Below, piece after piece: positions 15,976-24,820 of a DNA stretch of 43,433 nucleotides (position 1 is the stretch's first letter; the number at the start of each line of letters is the position of its first letter). The position numbers were made by a program, and so were the translations under genes. The stretch is taken from IMG/VR virus record IMGVR_UViG_3300001918_000023, positions 1-43,433 of that record; one strand, 5' to 3'. The notes beneath the pieces were generated by a model that worked only from the letters and a program-made list of their open reading frames with translations, made no database searches and was not told the origin of the DNA. The stretch is from a virus.

Positions 15976-16895
15976 TGGCGACGTTCACCGGACAGGTCGC
16001 CAGCTTCGCGGCGCTGAAGGCCGCTATCGAGACGACGCTGACCGCACGCGGCTGGACGCTCGCGAGCGGCATCCTCAGCAAGGGCGTCGCCTTCGTGCAA
16101 CTGACCGCGACGGCGACGGAACTGCGCCTGCAGGCCGGAACCGGTCAGGCGGGTGCGGCGCTGACCGGCGCCTGTCCGCAGTCGGTGAAGCTGCTGTCCT
16201 TCACCAACGCGCCGATCCAGTGGCCGGCCGTCTACGTGCTGCACGCGTTCGACGCGCCTGACGAGATCTACTGCGTCCTGCGCTACAACGTCGATCGCCA
16301 CCAGCATCTCAACTGGGGCGTGTCGGTGATGCCGCAGATCGGCGGCACCGGCCTGTGGTGCAGCGGGTCGTTCCGCGGCGATGTCGTCGGCACCTCGGCG
16401 ACCTGTCGTGTGTTCATCGCCGCCAACAGCGGCACGGATCTCGGTGCGTTGCCCTACGACGGACTCGGGCTCGGGTTCTTCTTCGCCAGCACGGCCGGCA
16501 GCTATCACTCCTCGTTCATCCACTGCGGGCTGGAAGGCGCGCCCGCGTGGCGCACCGCCAACGGCGGCGCGCCGGGCGAGTTGCTCGGCGTCTCGCATAA
16601 GGCCGGCCTGCTGCATGCGCTGCCGTCTCAGTTCAATCAGGCCACCGTGCTGCTGCCGATCGATGTGCTGCTCGCGCGTCAGGCGCAAGGGCAGACCATC
16701 GTCGCCACGTTCGCGCACGCGCGCTATTGCCGGCTCGATCACCTCGATCTGAGCCAACCGCTGCTCTACGGCCCCGAACGCTGGTTGGCGTATCCGTTGC
16801 ACGCGGTTCACCCGGTGCAGCGCAATGGCGCCGGCTGGCCGATCGGCGCACAGCATTCCGGCACCTTCGGCGTCGCGCTGCGGGATGCGCCCTGA
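15975..16895 (+). CDS. Distal tail protein of unknown role
   Basis: A 306-residue protein. The start MATFTGQVASFAALKAAIET and the segment TARGWTLASGILSKGVAFVQ resemble the opening of the preceding protein in style (a helix followed by strands), so the two may be distant relatives. It has DEIYCVLRYNVDRHQHLNWG and GLGFFFASTAGSYHSSFIHC, rich in aromatic residues as in tail-tip or receptor-binding proteins. Starts and stops overlap the neighbours by one base. No family recognised. Confidence 0.6.
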   Translation: MATFTGQVASFAALKAAIETTLTARGWTLASGILSKGVAFVQLTATATELRLQAGTGQAGAALTGACPQSVKLLSFTNAPIQWPAVYVLHAFDAPDEIYCVLRYNVDRHQHLNWGVSVMPQIGGTGLWCSGSFRGDVVGTSATCRVFIAANSGTDLGALPYDGLGLGFFFASTAGSYHSSFIHCGLEGAPAWRTANGGAPGELLGVSHKAGLLHALPSQFNQATVLLPIDVLLARQAQGQTIVATFAHARYCRLDHLDLSQPLLYGPERWLAYPLHAVHPVQRNGAGWPIGAQHSGTFGVALRDAP

Positions 16896-18610
16896 TGGCC
16901 GGACTGATCGGCCTCGCGCCGACGCCGCGGGCGTTCGGTGCGGCCAACCCGATGCTCTCGATCGAACTGAACGCGCTCGGCGAGGGGGCGTTCGCCCCCG
17001 GCACTTACGCCCGCGAGCGGTTGACCGCAGGGGCGGGGGCGTTTCGGGCGCCGGAGGCGCTGCGCTGGCCCGCGACCGGGCGGCTCGCGCACCGGTTCGC
17101 GGAGGACCTGTTCGACCGTGTCCACGTCCTGCCGACCGCACTGTCGCTGGGGAACGTCGTCTCCGAACTGACCCGCGAGATCGCAGTGTGGAATGCCTGG
17201 CGCACGCTGCCGCAGACGCTGACCGCGCTGCGCCTGGAGGGCGATGCTGGCAGCACGCTCGCCGCGCCGGGAGCACTGCCGCTGGCGCTGCGTCCACTGC
17301 AGGAGCGGGTGCTGACCCTCACCGTCGGCCTCGACGGCCCGCCGGTGATCGACGCGGTGGCGGTGCTGTCCTTCGCGGACGGCGCGAACTGGTCGATCCG
17401 CATCGACGGCCTGCGCCTCAACGCCTGGTCGCTGCCGCCGGACTGGTCCGAGCCGCTGACCGAAACGCTCGCCTGGCTCACCGATGTCCAGATGGCCGTC
17501 GCCGGCACCGTTACGCGCACGCCGCTGCGTGATGCGCCGCATCGGTCGTGGGAGTTCGCCATCCTCGCCGACCGGCGCGAGCGGCGCTGGGTCGAGCACG
17601 CGCTGTTCGACTGGACGGCGCGGGTGTGGGCGTTGCCGGTGTTCGTCGATACGACGCGGCTCGGTGCGCCGTTGGCTGCGGGCGCGGTGGAGATCCCGGT
17701 CGACGCCACGGGGTTGGATTTTACGGTCGGCAGCCTCGCCATGCTCTGGCGCGACGTGGCGACCTACGAACTGGTCGAAGTCGCGCAGATCGCGAACGGG
17801 CGTGTGTCCTTGCGTGCGCCGACGCGCCGCGCGTGGCCGGTCGGCACGCGCCTGATCCCCTGCCGCACCGCGCGCCTGACCGATGCGCCGGAGTTGCGGC
17901 GCCACACCGACCGGCTGATGTCCGCGCAGCTGCGCTTCGAGGCGACCGAACCCTGCGACTGGCCGGCGGCGTTGCCGGCGACGCGCTACCGCGGGTTCCC
18001 CGTGCTCGAACACCGCCCGGACGAAACCCGGGATCCGAGCGCGATCATCGCCCGTCGCTTCGATCGTCTCGATGGCGACGTCGGCCGCACGCAGGTCGAC
18101 GATGCGTCGGGCCTGGCGTGGACCACGCAGTCGCACGCCTGGCGGTTGTTCGGCCGCGCCGAACGCGCCGCACACCGCAGTCTGCTCTATGGCTTGCAGG
18201 GGCGGGCGGAGGCGCTGTGGCTGCCGACCTGGACCGACGATCTCGAGGTAATCGAAACGATCGGCGAGACCGCACTCACGCTCACCATCGCCGCCTGCGG
18301 CGTCAGTCGCAGTCTGCGCCAGCAGGCGGGCCGTCGACATGTCCGTATCGAACTAGTCGATGGCGTCGTGTTCTACCGCGCGATCGAAGCGTCGAACGAG
18401 TTCGCGCTCCCCAATGGCGACATCGCCGAACGACTGAGGATCGACGTCGCGCTGGGCCGTGTGGTCCGACCCGAATGGGTCCGGCTGGTGAGCTGGATGT
18501 CGCTGGTCACGCTGGCGGGCGACACGGTCGAACTGCGCCACCACGCCGACAGCGACGGTCTGCTCGACTGCGCCGTGTCCTTCGCCGGCATTCCCGCGGA
18601 GGAGCCGTAA
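16895..18610 (+). CDS. Large distal tail protein of unknown role
   Basis: A 571-residue protein. The ATG at 16895 overlaps the stop of the previous gene (TGATG), which decides the start; the frame is open further upstream. It is beta-rich, with segments such as NWSIRIDGLRLNAWSLPPDW, RRWVEHALFDWTARVWALPV and RTQVDDASGLAWTTQSHAWR. The last shows repeated Trp and Arg positions also common in phage proteins of the distal-tail type. Its position before the BR0599-like gene suggests a distal tail or baseplate component. I cannot name a family with confidence. Confidence 0.62.
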   Translation: MAGLIGLAPTPRAFGAANPMLSIELNALGEGAFAPGTYARERLTAGAGAFRAPEALRWPATGRLAHRFAEDLFDRVHVLPTALSLGNVVSELTREIAVWNAWRTLPQTLTALRLEGDAGSTLAAPGALPLALRPLQERVLTLTVGLDGPPVIDAVAVLSFADGANWSIRIDGLRLNAWSLPPDWSEPLTETLAWLTDVQMAVAGTVTRTPLRDAPHRSWEFAILADRRERRWVEHALFDWTARVWALPVFVDTTRLGAPLAAGAVEIPVDATGLDFTVGSLAMLWRDVATYELVEVAQIANGRVSLRAPTRRAWPVGTRLIPCRTARLTDAPELRRHTDRLMSAQLRFEATEPCDWPAALPATRYRGFPVLEHRPDETRDPSAIIARRFDRLDGDVGRTQVDDASGLAWTTQSHAWRLFGRAERAAHRSLLYGLQGRAEALWLPTWTDDLEVIETIGETALTLTIAACGVSRSLRQQAGRRHVRIELVDGVVFYRAIEASNEFALPNGDIAERLRIDVALGRVVRPEWVRLVSWMSLVTLAGDTVELRHHADSDGLLDCAVSFAGIPAEEP

Positions 18611-18612
18611 GC

Positions 18613-19410
18613 ATGGCCCTGCTCTCGCGCGAGATCGAGCTGTACGACTTCTCGATCGGCCTGCACCACTGGCGCTACACCGATGCCAAACGCGAAGCGA
18701 TCGTCGAAGGCCAGCGTTACGCGCCGGTCACGCTCACGCGCGAGAAGATCGTGCAGTCGGCGGAAGAATCGAAGAACGCGCTGCAGATCACCGCGCCGCT
18801 GGATCTGCCGCTGCTGAACCTGTTCCGCCCCGTGCCGCCGGGGCTGCGCCTGCGCCTGGACCTCAAACGGGTGCGGGTGCGCGACGGCCAGGTGCGCCTG
18901 GGCTGGACCGGACACGTCGCCAATCTCGACGAAACCCACAGCGTCGCCAAGCTGCGCTGCGAGTCGCTCGCCGCCGCCGTCGAGACCCTCGGCCTGCGCC
19001 GCAGCTGGCAGTCGAACTGTCCGCTGGTGCTCTACAGCCAGGGGCTCGGATTGTGCAATGCCGATCCGGACGCGCACGCGGTGCTGGCGGTGCTCAGCGA
19101 CGCGACCGGCTACACCGTGTCGTCGGCCGCCTTCGATGCGTTCGACGACGGTCACTTCGACGGCGGCGTGCTGCAGTGGACGGCGACGCTCGGCGTCGAA
19201 CGCCGCTTCGTGGTCAGTCACGTGGGCACCACCCTGCGCCTGCTCACCCCAGCCGCGCTCGCGCCCGACGCGCGCGTCGTCGCGTTCCCCGGCTGCGATC
19301 GCACGCTGGGGCCGAACGGCTGCCCGAAATTCCGCAACGAACTCAACTACGGCGGCCAGCCGACCTTGAAGGACATGCGCAATCCCTTCGGCAGCGACCC
19401 GGTCTTCTGA
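18613..19410 (+). CDS. BR0599-family phage tail assembly protein
   Basis: A 265-residue protein. It shows YDFSIGLHHWRYTDAKREAI at the start and the diagnostic C-terminal cysteine motif PGCDRTLGPNGCPKFRNELN followed by YGGQP, as in the BR0599 family (related to the DUF2163 region of GTA-like and siphophage tails). Such proteins belong to the tail tip/hub. It starts 2 bp after the previous gene and overlaps the next possible start by one base. Confidence 0.85.
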   Translation: MALLSREIELYDFSIGLHHWRYTDAKREAIVEGQRYAPVTLTREKIVQSAEESKNALQITAPLDLPLLNLFRPVPPGLRLRLDLKRVRVRDGQVRLGWTGHVANLDETHSVAKLRCESLAAAVETLGLRRSWQSNCPLVLYSQGLGLCNADPDAHAVLAVLSDATGYTVSSAAFDAFDDGHFDGGVLQWTATLGVERRFVVSHVGTTLRLLTPAALAPDARVVAFPGCDRTLGPNGCPKFRNELNYGGQPTLKDMRNPFGSDPVF

Positions 19411-19517
19411 TGCCCCTTCCACGCACCGCCCGGCGCATGCGCGCCGGACGGCGGCTGCGCGCGTCCCGCACCCCGTGCCTCGCACCCCATACCTCGCACC
19501 CCAGGAACCTCTCCACG

Positions 19518-19745
19518 ATGTGGGTCTACGTCTTCGTGCTGATTCTCGCCATCGCGCTCAGCGTCGCGATGCGCCCCAAACCGCAATCGACCAAGCCGCC
19601 TTCGCTCGCCGACTTCTCGGTGCCGACCGCCGAAGAGGGCCGCGAGGTCATGGTGATCTTCGGTGAGGTGTGGGTGGACGATCCGAACGTGCTCGCCTAC
19701 GGCGATCTGCGCACCACGCCGATCAAGGCCAGCGGTGGGAAATGA
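19518..19745 (+). CDS. Small membrane-anchored phage tail protein
   Basis: The 75-residue product starts MWVYVFVLILAIALSVAMRP, a single transmembrane segment, followed by KPQSTKPPSLADFSVPTAEE and an acid-rich end with VWVDDPNVLAYGDLRTTPIK. This is a recurrent small protein beside BR0599-type genes. The ATG at 19518 (AGGAA upstream) is preferred because the frame upstream of it (an ATG at 19410 overlaps the previous stop) encodes only Arg-rich low complexity. Both starts remain possible. It overlaps the next gene by 4 bp. Confidence 0.6.
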   Translation: MWVYVFVLILAIALSVAMRPKPQSTKPPSLADFSVPTAEEGREVMVIFGEVWVDDPNVLAYGDLRTTPIKASGGK

Positions 19746-19975
19746 TGGACGGTCTGCGCATTCACCTTCGGCATGTGCGCGCGATCGATCCGGCCGGCGG
19801 GCCGCTCTGCACGCCGGGCATTCGCGCGTGGTGCCGACAGCACGGCATCGATCTGCGCGCGTTGCGCGAGGACGGCATCGCCGTCGACGACCACCCCCAT
19901 CTGCACGACGATCCGTTCGTGGCGCGTGTTCTGGAGATTGCACGACGCGAACAGGGGGACTCCGATGCGTCGTGA
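19742..19975 (+). CDS. Small conserved phage protein of unknown function
   Basis: A 77-residue product starting at ATG 19742 (or the second ATG at 19745). It reads MMDGLRIHLRHVRAIDPAGG and continues with PLCTPGIRAWCRQHGIDLRA, and is rich in His and Asp (DDHPHLHDD). It overlaps the preceding stop by 4 bp and the following start by 11 bp. This small gene, tucked between tail-tip genes, is often seen with this type of tail module; its role is unknown. Confidence 0.62.
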   Translation: MMDGLRIHLRHVRAIDPAGGPLCTPGIRAWCRQHGIDLRALREDGIAVDDHPHLHDDPFVARVLEIARREQGDSDAS

Positions 19976-20279
19976 TCGCGTGTTTCGCGTCTGGACCACG
20001 GTCGTTGCCTTCGCCTCGCTCGGTTCCGGCGCCGTGCTCTGGTACGCGGGGGAGAGGCTCGCCGGCAGCTTCGGTATCGCGACGGCGCTCGTGCATCTGG
20101 TGTGGGCGGCGAATGGGTTCGGGCGCGACCGGAAGCTTGCCGCGAACGTCTTATGCACGGTGCATAAAATCTGGCGACGACGTCCGATCGTGATCCCCAC
20201 GCTGCGCCCGATCGTGGTCTCACCGCCGCGGCACACCCGGCTGCAGCGCCTGCGCGCCTGGGACCGTCGCCGTGGGTAA
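19965..20279 (+). CDS. Small membrane protein before the tail tip gene
   Basis: A 104-residue product starting at ATG 19965 after GGGGGA. The N-terminus (MRRDRVFRVWTTVVAFASLG and SGAVLWYAGERL) is one transmembrane helix; the rest is basic. The last 8 bp overlap the GTG start of the tip gene. The perfect palindrome at 20151-20167 lies inside it. I cannot assign a function; a superinfection or membrane-associated tail role is conceivable but unsupported. Confidence 0.5.
   Translation: MRRDRVFRVWTTVVAFASLGSGAVLWYAGERLAGSFGIATALVHLVWAANGFGRDRKLAANVLCTVHKIWRRRPIVIPTLRPIVVSPPRHTRLQRLRAWDRRRG
20151..20167. repeat. Perfect 17-bp palindrome
   Basis: TTATGCACGGTGCATAA has 8-bp arms around one central base. 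It resembles an operator in form and is AT-richer than its surroundings, but sits inside a small gene of the tail module. A related half-site (TATGCACAATAA) occurs at 9432-9443, next to the antitoxin promoter region. One such palindrome is roughly expected by chance in a window of this size, so no function is claimed. Confidence 0.4.
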
Positions 20280-22758
20280 GTCGAGCAAGCCGACCATCGG
20301 CTACCGCCACTTCATGTACCTGTACATGGGCGAGTCGATCGGCCCGAACGATTACCTCGCAGCGGTCAAGGTCGGCGGGCAGACGGTGTTCGAGGGCGAA
20401 CGCGCCGGCAGCGGCACGCTGGCGATCAACCTGCCGCAACTGTTCGGAGGCGACAAGAAGGAAGGCGGCCTGGTCGGCACGCTGCAGATCCGCATGGGCG
20501 AGCCGGATCAACTGCCGGTGCCCTACCTGCAGCAACAGGTGCCCGGACCGTGGCCCGCTGCGCGCGGACTCTGCACCACGCTGTACCGCGGGATGGTCGG
20601 GGCGATGAACCCGTACCTGAAGCTGTGGGCCAAGCGCTGGGGGCGCTTCGTGCAGGGCTGGTCGACGCCGGTGTGGCAGCCGCAGCTCGCGCGCATTGGT
20701 CGCGGCATGAACGCGGCGCACATCCACTACCAGTGCCTGACCGACACGGTCTGGGGCTGCGGTCTGGATCCCGCCCTGATCGATGGCGAGAGCTTCCTGC
20801 GCGCGGCCGAGCAGTTGCACGACGAGGCGTTCGGGTTGTGCCTCGGTTGGCGACGCGGGGACTCGATCGGGAATTTCCTGCAGACGGTGAACACCCACGT
20901 CGGCGGGCTGTGGGCGTTCGATCCGATGCGCGGCCAGTTCGTGTACCGGTTGTTCCGGCCGGACTACGACGTCGCCACGTTGCCGCTGCTCGACGAAACC
21001 AGCGTGCTGGCGCTGGAGAGCTGGCAGACGCCGCTGCTGGATGGTTCGGTGAACGAGGTGACGGTGCTCGGCCGCGACTGCGTCACGAACCTCGAGATCG
21101 CCGCGACGTTCCAGAACATGGCGAACGTCCAGGCGCAGGGCCGCGTCGTCGCCGATCGCCGCACGTTGCCCGGCTTGTGGAATCGCGATCTATGCGAGCG
21201 CGTCGCCGCGCGCGAGACCGCCGCCGCGAGCAGCCTGCTGCAGCGGATCAAACTCACTGTCGACCGTCGCTGGTGGGGCGTGAAGCGCGGCGACGTGCTC
21301 GCGCTGTCCTGGCGGCGCAAGGGCGTGCAGTGGATGCCCGTGCGGGTGCTGGAGGTGGACGAGGGCACGCGCACGGACGGTGCGCTCGCGCTGGTGCTGG
21401 TGCAGGACATCGACGGCATGGCCGCGACCACCTACCTCCGGCCGGTGATCGGGCCTTGGACGCCGCCGGACACGCGTCCGGTGCCGGTGCCGGCGCAGCG
21501 CCTTGTCGAGGCGACCTGGCGCGATCTCGCCGGCCGCCTGCGCCCCGCGGATCTGGCGCAGGTCGAGGACGATGCCGGGTTCGTCGTCGCGCTCGGCGCG
21601 CGGCCGAACGGGCCGGCCTACGGTTACACGCTCACCACGCGCACCGGTGCGGGCGACTTCGTCGAGGTCGCGGGCGGGGACTTCTCGGCCACGGCGACCC
21701 TCGCGGGTGCGCTGGGACCGACCGACACGGTGGCGATGCTCGCGGACATGCGCGACCTAGATCTGGTCGCTGTCGGCAGCGAGGCGCTGATCGACGAGGA
21801 ACTGGTGCGCGTCGATGCCGTCGATCCGGTCGCAGGGACGCTCACGCTCGCCCGTGGCTGTGTCGATACCGTGCCGACGCTGCACGCGGCGGGTGCGCGG
21901 GTGTGGTGTACGGATACCTACGTCGGCGCCGATCCGACCGAATACCTCGCCGGGGATACCGTCCAGGCGAAACTGCTCACGCGCACGCAACAGGGCACGC
22001 TCGATCCCGCACTCGCGCCCGTTGCGCAGGTGCGCCTCGACGCGCGCCACGCCCGACCCTATCCGCCGGGCCGGTTGCGGATCAACGGCGCCGCGTGGCC
22101 GCAGACGGCCTTCGCGCGACTCGACTTCGCCTGGGCGCACCGCGATCGCATGCTGCAGGGCGATCGCCTGATCGAACACGAGGCCGGCAGCATCGGCCCC
22201 GAGCCGGGCACGACGACGATCGTGCGCGTCCTGCACGCGCTGAGCGGGGCGGTGCTGCACGAAACGACCGGCATCGCCGGAACGAGCCATACGGTCGAGG
22301 TGCTGCTGGCCAGCGACGCCACCATCCGCGTCGAAATCCGCAGCCAGCGTGGCGCGCTCGCCAGTCGCCAGATGCACGTGCGCACGCTCCAGTGCGAGTG
22401 TGGCGAGAAGTTGGCGAATGCCGACTTCGATACCCAGGCCGCGTGGACACCCGGTGCCGGCTGGTCGATCGCCGGCAGTGCGGCGATCAAGGTCGCGGGT
22501 GTCGCCTCCGATCTCGCGCAGCCCTTCGCGTTCGTCGATGGCGCCCTCTATCGCATCGAATGGGTGTTGTCCCAGGTAACCGCCGGCAGCGCGCGCGTCG
22601 TGCTGGACGGCGCGACGCCCGTGCAGGGCGACGCACGCGGCGGCAGCGGCACCTTCGTCGATGTGTTCACGGCCAGTGCGCACACCGCGCTGCGTGTTGC
22701 CGCAGACAGCGCGTTCGCCGGTCGCGTCGAACGCGTCAGTCTGCGTCGGTTGGCGTAG
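20272..22758 (+). CDS. Tail tip / host-specificity protein (J-like)
   Basis: An 828-residue protein starting at GTG 20272, 8 bp inside the previous gene. It opens with KPTIGYRHFMYLYMGESIGP, typical of J-like proteins associated with BR0599-type tails, and contains a middle rich in Trp and Arg (RRWWGVKRGDVLALSW), beta-rich repeats of the fibronectin-like kind further on (about residues 390-620), and a C-terminal jelly-roll-like part (GWSIAGSAAIKVAGVASDLA). It would form the hub and contact the host receptor. It ends the continuous late operon. Confidence 0.8.
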   Translation: MGKSSKPTIGYRHFMYLYMGESIGPNDYLAAVKVGGQTVFEGERAGSGTLAINLPQLFGGDKKEGGLVGTLQIRMGEPDQLPVPYLQQQVPGPWPAARGLCTTLYRGMVGAMNPYLKLWAKRWGRFVQGWSTPVWQPQLARIGRGMNAAHIHYQCLTDTVWGCGLDPALIDGESFLRAAEQLHDEAFGLCLGWRRGDSIGNFLQTVNTHVGGLWAFDPMRGQFVYRLFRPDYDVATLPLLDETSVLALESWQTPLLDGSVNEVTVLGRDCVTNLEIAATFQNMANVQAQGRVVADRRTLPGLWNRDLCERVAARETAAASSLLQRIKLTVDRRWWGVKRGDVLALSWRRKGVQWMPVRVLEVDEGTRTDGALALVLVQDIDGMAATTYLRPVIGPWTPPDTRPVPVPAQRLVEATWRDLAGRLRPADLAQVEDDAGFVVALGARPNGPAYGYTLTTRTGAGDFVEVAGGDFSATATLAGALGPTDTVAMLADMRDLDLVAVGSEALIDEELVRVDAVDPVAGTLTLARGCVDTVPTLHAAGARVWCTDTYVGADPTEYLAGDTVQAKLLTRTQQGTLDPALAPVAQVRLDARHARPYPPGRLRINGAAWPQTAFARLDFAWAHRDRMLQGDRLIEHEAGSIGPEPGTTTIVRVLHALSGAVLHETTGIAGTSHTVEVLLASDATIRVEIRSQRGALASRQMHVRTLQCECGEKLANADFDTQAAWTPGAGWSIAGSAAIKVAGVASDLAQPFAFVDGALYRIEWVLSQVTAGSARVVLDGATPVQGDARGGSGTFVDVFTASAHTALRVAADSAFAGRVERVSLRRLA

Positions 22759-22833
22759 TTCACCGGCGAAGTCAACGCCTGCATCGAAGCCTGTACGACA
22801 GGTGTCCGGATGTCGCGGCGCGACATGCAACGG

Positions 22834-22866
22834 CGCTTGGCTTCCATCCCGCACAGCGCGTTCATG
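22834..22866 (+). promoter_or_regulatory. 33-nt upstream element, copy 2
   Basis: Begins CGCTTGGCTTCC and ends GCACAGCGCGTTCATG. It ends 24 nt before the ATG at 22891. Same length and orientation relative to its gene as the other copies. Confidence 0.7.
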
Positions 22867-22890
22867 CGACCACACACCCCGGAGACGCCC

Positions 22891-23151
22891 ATGAACGACA
22901 ACAGACCCGACGCCAAAGACGAAGGCGAGCGCCACCTGCGCGCGCTGATCGACGCGCTCGACGCCACGCGCCTGGATATCGGACTGCAACTGCAGCGCCT
23001 CGAACAGGCGACATCGCTGGCGGAACGCGGCGATGTGCTGCGCGATGCCATCGTCGCAGTCGAAGACCGCCTCAGCCCGCAAGAGCGCCTCGCCCAATTG
23101 GCGCGGCTGGGCGACGCCTACGACCTCATCACAGGAACGAGCCGCCGCTGA
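22891..23151 (+). CDS. Small helical protein of unknown function
   Basis: An 86-residue product with GGAG 6 nt before the ATG. It is acidic and helical: GERHLRALIDALDATRLDIG, then LQLQRLEQATSLAERGDVLR and ERLAQLARLGDAYDLI. It probably forms a coiled coil. It is the first of the small accessory genes that each follow the 33-nt element; no family recognised. Confidence 0.6.
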   Translation: MNDNRPDAKDEGERHLRALIDALDATRLDIGLQLQRLEQATSLAERGDVLRDAIVAVEDRLSPQERLAQLARLGDAYDLITGTSRR

Positions 23152-23228
23152 GGTCGGCAAGTGCCCCGCGCGTACGGCGCGGGGCAGCGATGCGCTCACC
23201 TGTACGGCGACGATCTGCGTGCGTGTGG

Positions 23229-23261
23229 CGCTTGGCTTCCCTCCAGAACAGCGCATTCATG
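23229..23261 (+). promoter_or_regulatory. 33-nt upstream element, copy 3
   Basis: Begins CGCTTGGCTTCC and ends GAACAGCGCATTCATG, with one change (G to A) in the second palindrome arm. It ends 38 nt before the ATG at 23300. Confidence 0.7.
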
Positions 23262-23299
23262 CCGGCGTCGAATCGCCGACGCCTACACCGAGAACACAT

Positions 23300-23683
23300 A
23301 TGCCCACGATGACGCTCGCCACCCCGTACACCATGACCCTCCACATCCCCCGCACACCGCGCATCGTTCAATTCCGGGGGCAATCGCTGCGCGTCGAACA
23401 ACTCGGCGTGCGCCTTCCCTTCGCGTGCAAGCCCGACAACCTGCGCGAGATGTGCGCCACCGGCGAGCACCGCATCTACATCACCGAAACGGTCGAATTG
23501 ACCATCGCGCAGTTCGATGACTTCACGAGGGACCTGACCCGGCCGCAGCCGTGGCTCGCCGGCAAGGGCGGCAATGTCGCCGACGGTTGCCTGTGCGTCG
23601 AGGTCCACGCGCCCAGCCGCCCCTACCTCTACGTTGATCCCTCGGGATACGACTTCGCCCGCTACGTCGCGCGCCTTGGATAG
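23300..23683 (+). CDS. Accessory protein of unknown function
   Basis: A 127-residue product from ATG 23300. It contains RTPRIVQFRGQSLRVEQLGV, FACKPDNLREMCATGEHRIY and a cysteine pair plus aromatic end (DGCLCVEVHAPSRPYLYVDP, SGYDFARYVARLG). It looks like a compact alpha/beta protein, probably cytoplasmic (no signal, no membrane segment). The gene resembles small cargo genes of integrative elements rather than phage structural genes. No family recognised. Confidence 0.62.
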   Translation: MPTMTLATPYTMTLHIPRTPRIVQFRGQSLRVEQLGVRLPFACKPDNLREMCATGEHRIYITETVELTIAQFDDFTRDLTRPQPWLAGKGGNVADGCLCVEVHAPSRPYLYVDPSGYDFARYVARLG

Positions 23684-23714
23684 TCGAAGTCCCGCGAAAA
23701 AGAAGCCAAGCCGC

Positions 23715-23747
23715 GACTTGGCTTCCATCGCGAACAGCGCGTTCATG
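23715..23747 (+). promoter_or_regulatory. 33-nt upstream element, copy 4
   Basis: Begins CGACTTGGCTTCC-like and ends CGAACAGCGCGTTCATG, with both palindrome arms GAAC and GTTC intact. It ends 30 nt before the ATG at 23778. Confidence 0.7.
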
Positions 23748-23777
23748 CAGCACCTTCACACCATCGGCACACGAGCC

Positions 23778-23975
23778 ATGAATCGCCTCGACACACGCCT
23801 GACCCGCATCGCACAGCAGCACCTGCGAATCGAAACGCTGGAATCGCGCCATCGCGACCGTCTGGACTTCCACGAAGTCTCGGTACTGGAACTGCGGGAT
23901 GCGCTGGAAGCGGCCTACCGCGCCGGCATCGAGCAGGGCCGCAAGGACAAGAAGCGCAACGCTTCCGGCGGCTGA
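23778..23975 (+). CDS. DUF6900-like small protein
   Basis: A 65-residue product. RIAQQHLRIETLESRHRDRL followed by DFHEVSVLELRDALEAAYRA matches the pattern of DUF6900 proteins (a helix, the D-R-L-D-F-H-E motif, and a second helix ending AAYxAG). These are small proteins of unknown role on mobile elements. The tail is Lys/Arg-rich (GRKDKKRNASGG). The assignment is by pattern only. Confidence 0.65.
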   Translation: MNRLDTRLTRIAQQHLRIETLESRHRDRLDFHEVSVLELRDALEAAYRAGIEQGRKDKKRNASGG

Positions 23976-24002
23976 ACAGGACTCTCATCACACAGCAGGA
24001 CG

Positions 24003-24035
24003 CGCTTGGCTTCCCTCGCGCACAGCGCGTTCATG
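24003..24035 (+). promoter_or_regulatory. 33-nt upstream element, copy 5
   Basis: Begins CGCTTGGCTTCC and ends GCACAGCGCGTTCATG. It ends 27 nt before the ATG at 24063. The gap after the preceding gene is only 27 nt, so the element is probably within an operon transcript as well. Confidence 0.7.
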
Positions 24036-24062
24036 CCCACCCCGACACGGACATCGACCCGC

Positions 24063-24383
24063 ATGAAACCCACCCCCTCCCGCAAGCCCAAGCGCGTCAA
24101 GGAATTCTTCCTCGCCTCCCTGCTGGTGCGCGTCCCCGGCAAGCGCGGCCGGCACGCATGGCGTCGCGAAATCCTGCGAGCGCGCAACCCGAACGCGCTG
24201 GTGCGCCACATCGGCGGGCGCAAGCACGTCGCCTACGCCAGCAACGGCATCGAGGTCATCCGTATCGAACTGATCGACACCGGCACGACGATCCTCGCGC
24301 CCATCGCCGATGGCGCGCAGGTCGAACCGCTCGCGAAACTGCTCGCACGGATCGCCGCCAACCCCACCAGCATCGTGTGGTGA
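24063..24383 (+). CDS. Small basic accessory protein of unknown function
   Basis: A 106-residue product. The first 50 residues are strongly basic (KPTPSRKPKRVKEFFLASLL, GKRGRHAWRREILRARNPN), the rest has RHIGGRKHVAYASNGIEVIR and IELIDTGTTILAPIADGAQV. A nucleic-acid-binding role is possible from charge alone. An in-frame ATG at 24033, formed by the end of the 33-nt element, is a second candidate start. It overlaps the following gene if the GTG start of that gene is used. Confidence 0.6.
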   Translation: MKPTPSRKPKRVKEFFLASLLVRVPGKRGRHAWRREILRARNPNALVRHIGGRKHVAYASNGIEVIRIELIDTGTTILAPIADGAQVEPLAKLLARIAANPTSIVW

Positions 24384-24757
24384 CCGACATGACTGCGCAT
24401 GCTTTCGAGCACAACGAGGATCCCTACCGCTTCATCGTGCAGGCACGCCACGGCATCGACATCGACGCCGTAGCGGTATCTGGCGACATCGACCGGATCG
24501 CCCATGTCCAACGCCTGCTCGACGGGCTGGCGGAGGTCTACAGGATGGGCTTCGAGGACGGGGAGCGTCTCGCCACGATCACCGACTGGCCGGTGAAGGA
24601 TCTCGTCGCCGAACTGCGCACCGATTTTCTGCTCGCCCTGCATCGCAGCGATACGGATCTGCGCGAAGTGATCATCGCTGAAATCGCCCGTCGCGCCGGC
24701 ACCGGCAGCGATCCGCTCGTCGCCTTCGCGCCGCCGCTGGCCGAACAAGGCGACTGA
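24380..24757 (+). CDS. Accessory protein of unknown function
   Basis: A 125-residue product if GTG 24380 is used (overlap GTGA with the preceding stop); ATG at 24389 gives 122. It is helical and acidic, with FEHNEDPYRFIVQARHGIDI, DRIAHVQRLLDGLAEVYRMG and KDLVAELRTDFLLALHRSDT. No 33-nt element stands before it, so it is likely co-translated with the gene upstream. No family recognised. Confidence 0.6.
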   Translation: MTDMTAHAFEHNEDPYRFIVQARHGIDIDAVAVSGDIDRIAHVQRLLDGLAEVYRMGFEDGERLATITDWPVKDLVAELRTDFLLALHRSDTDLREVIIAEIARRAGTGSDPLVAFAPPLAEQGD

Positions 24758-24820
24758 TTACGAGAGCGGTGGCGCGGAAGCTGTCCGTCGTCTGTCTCCG
24801 CACGCGAGTCGGTGCTCGCG

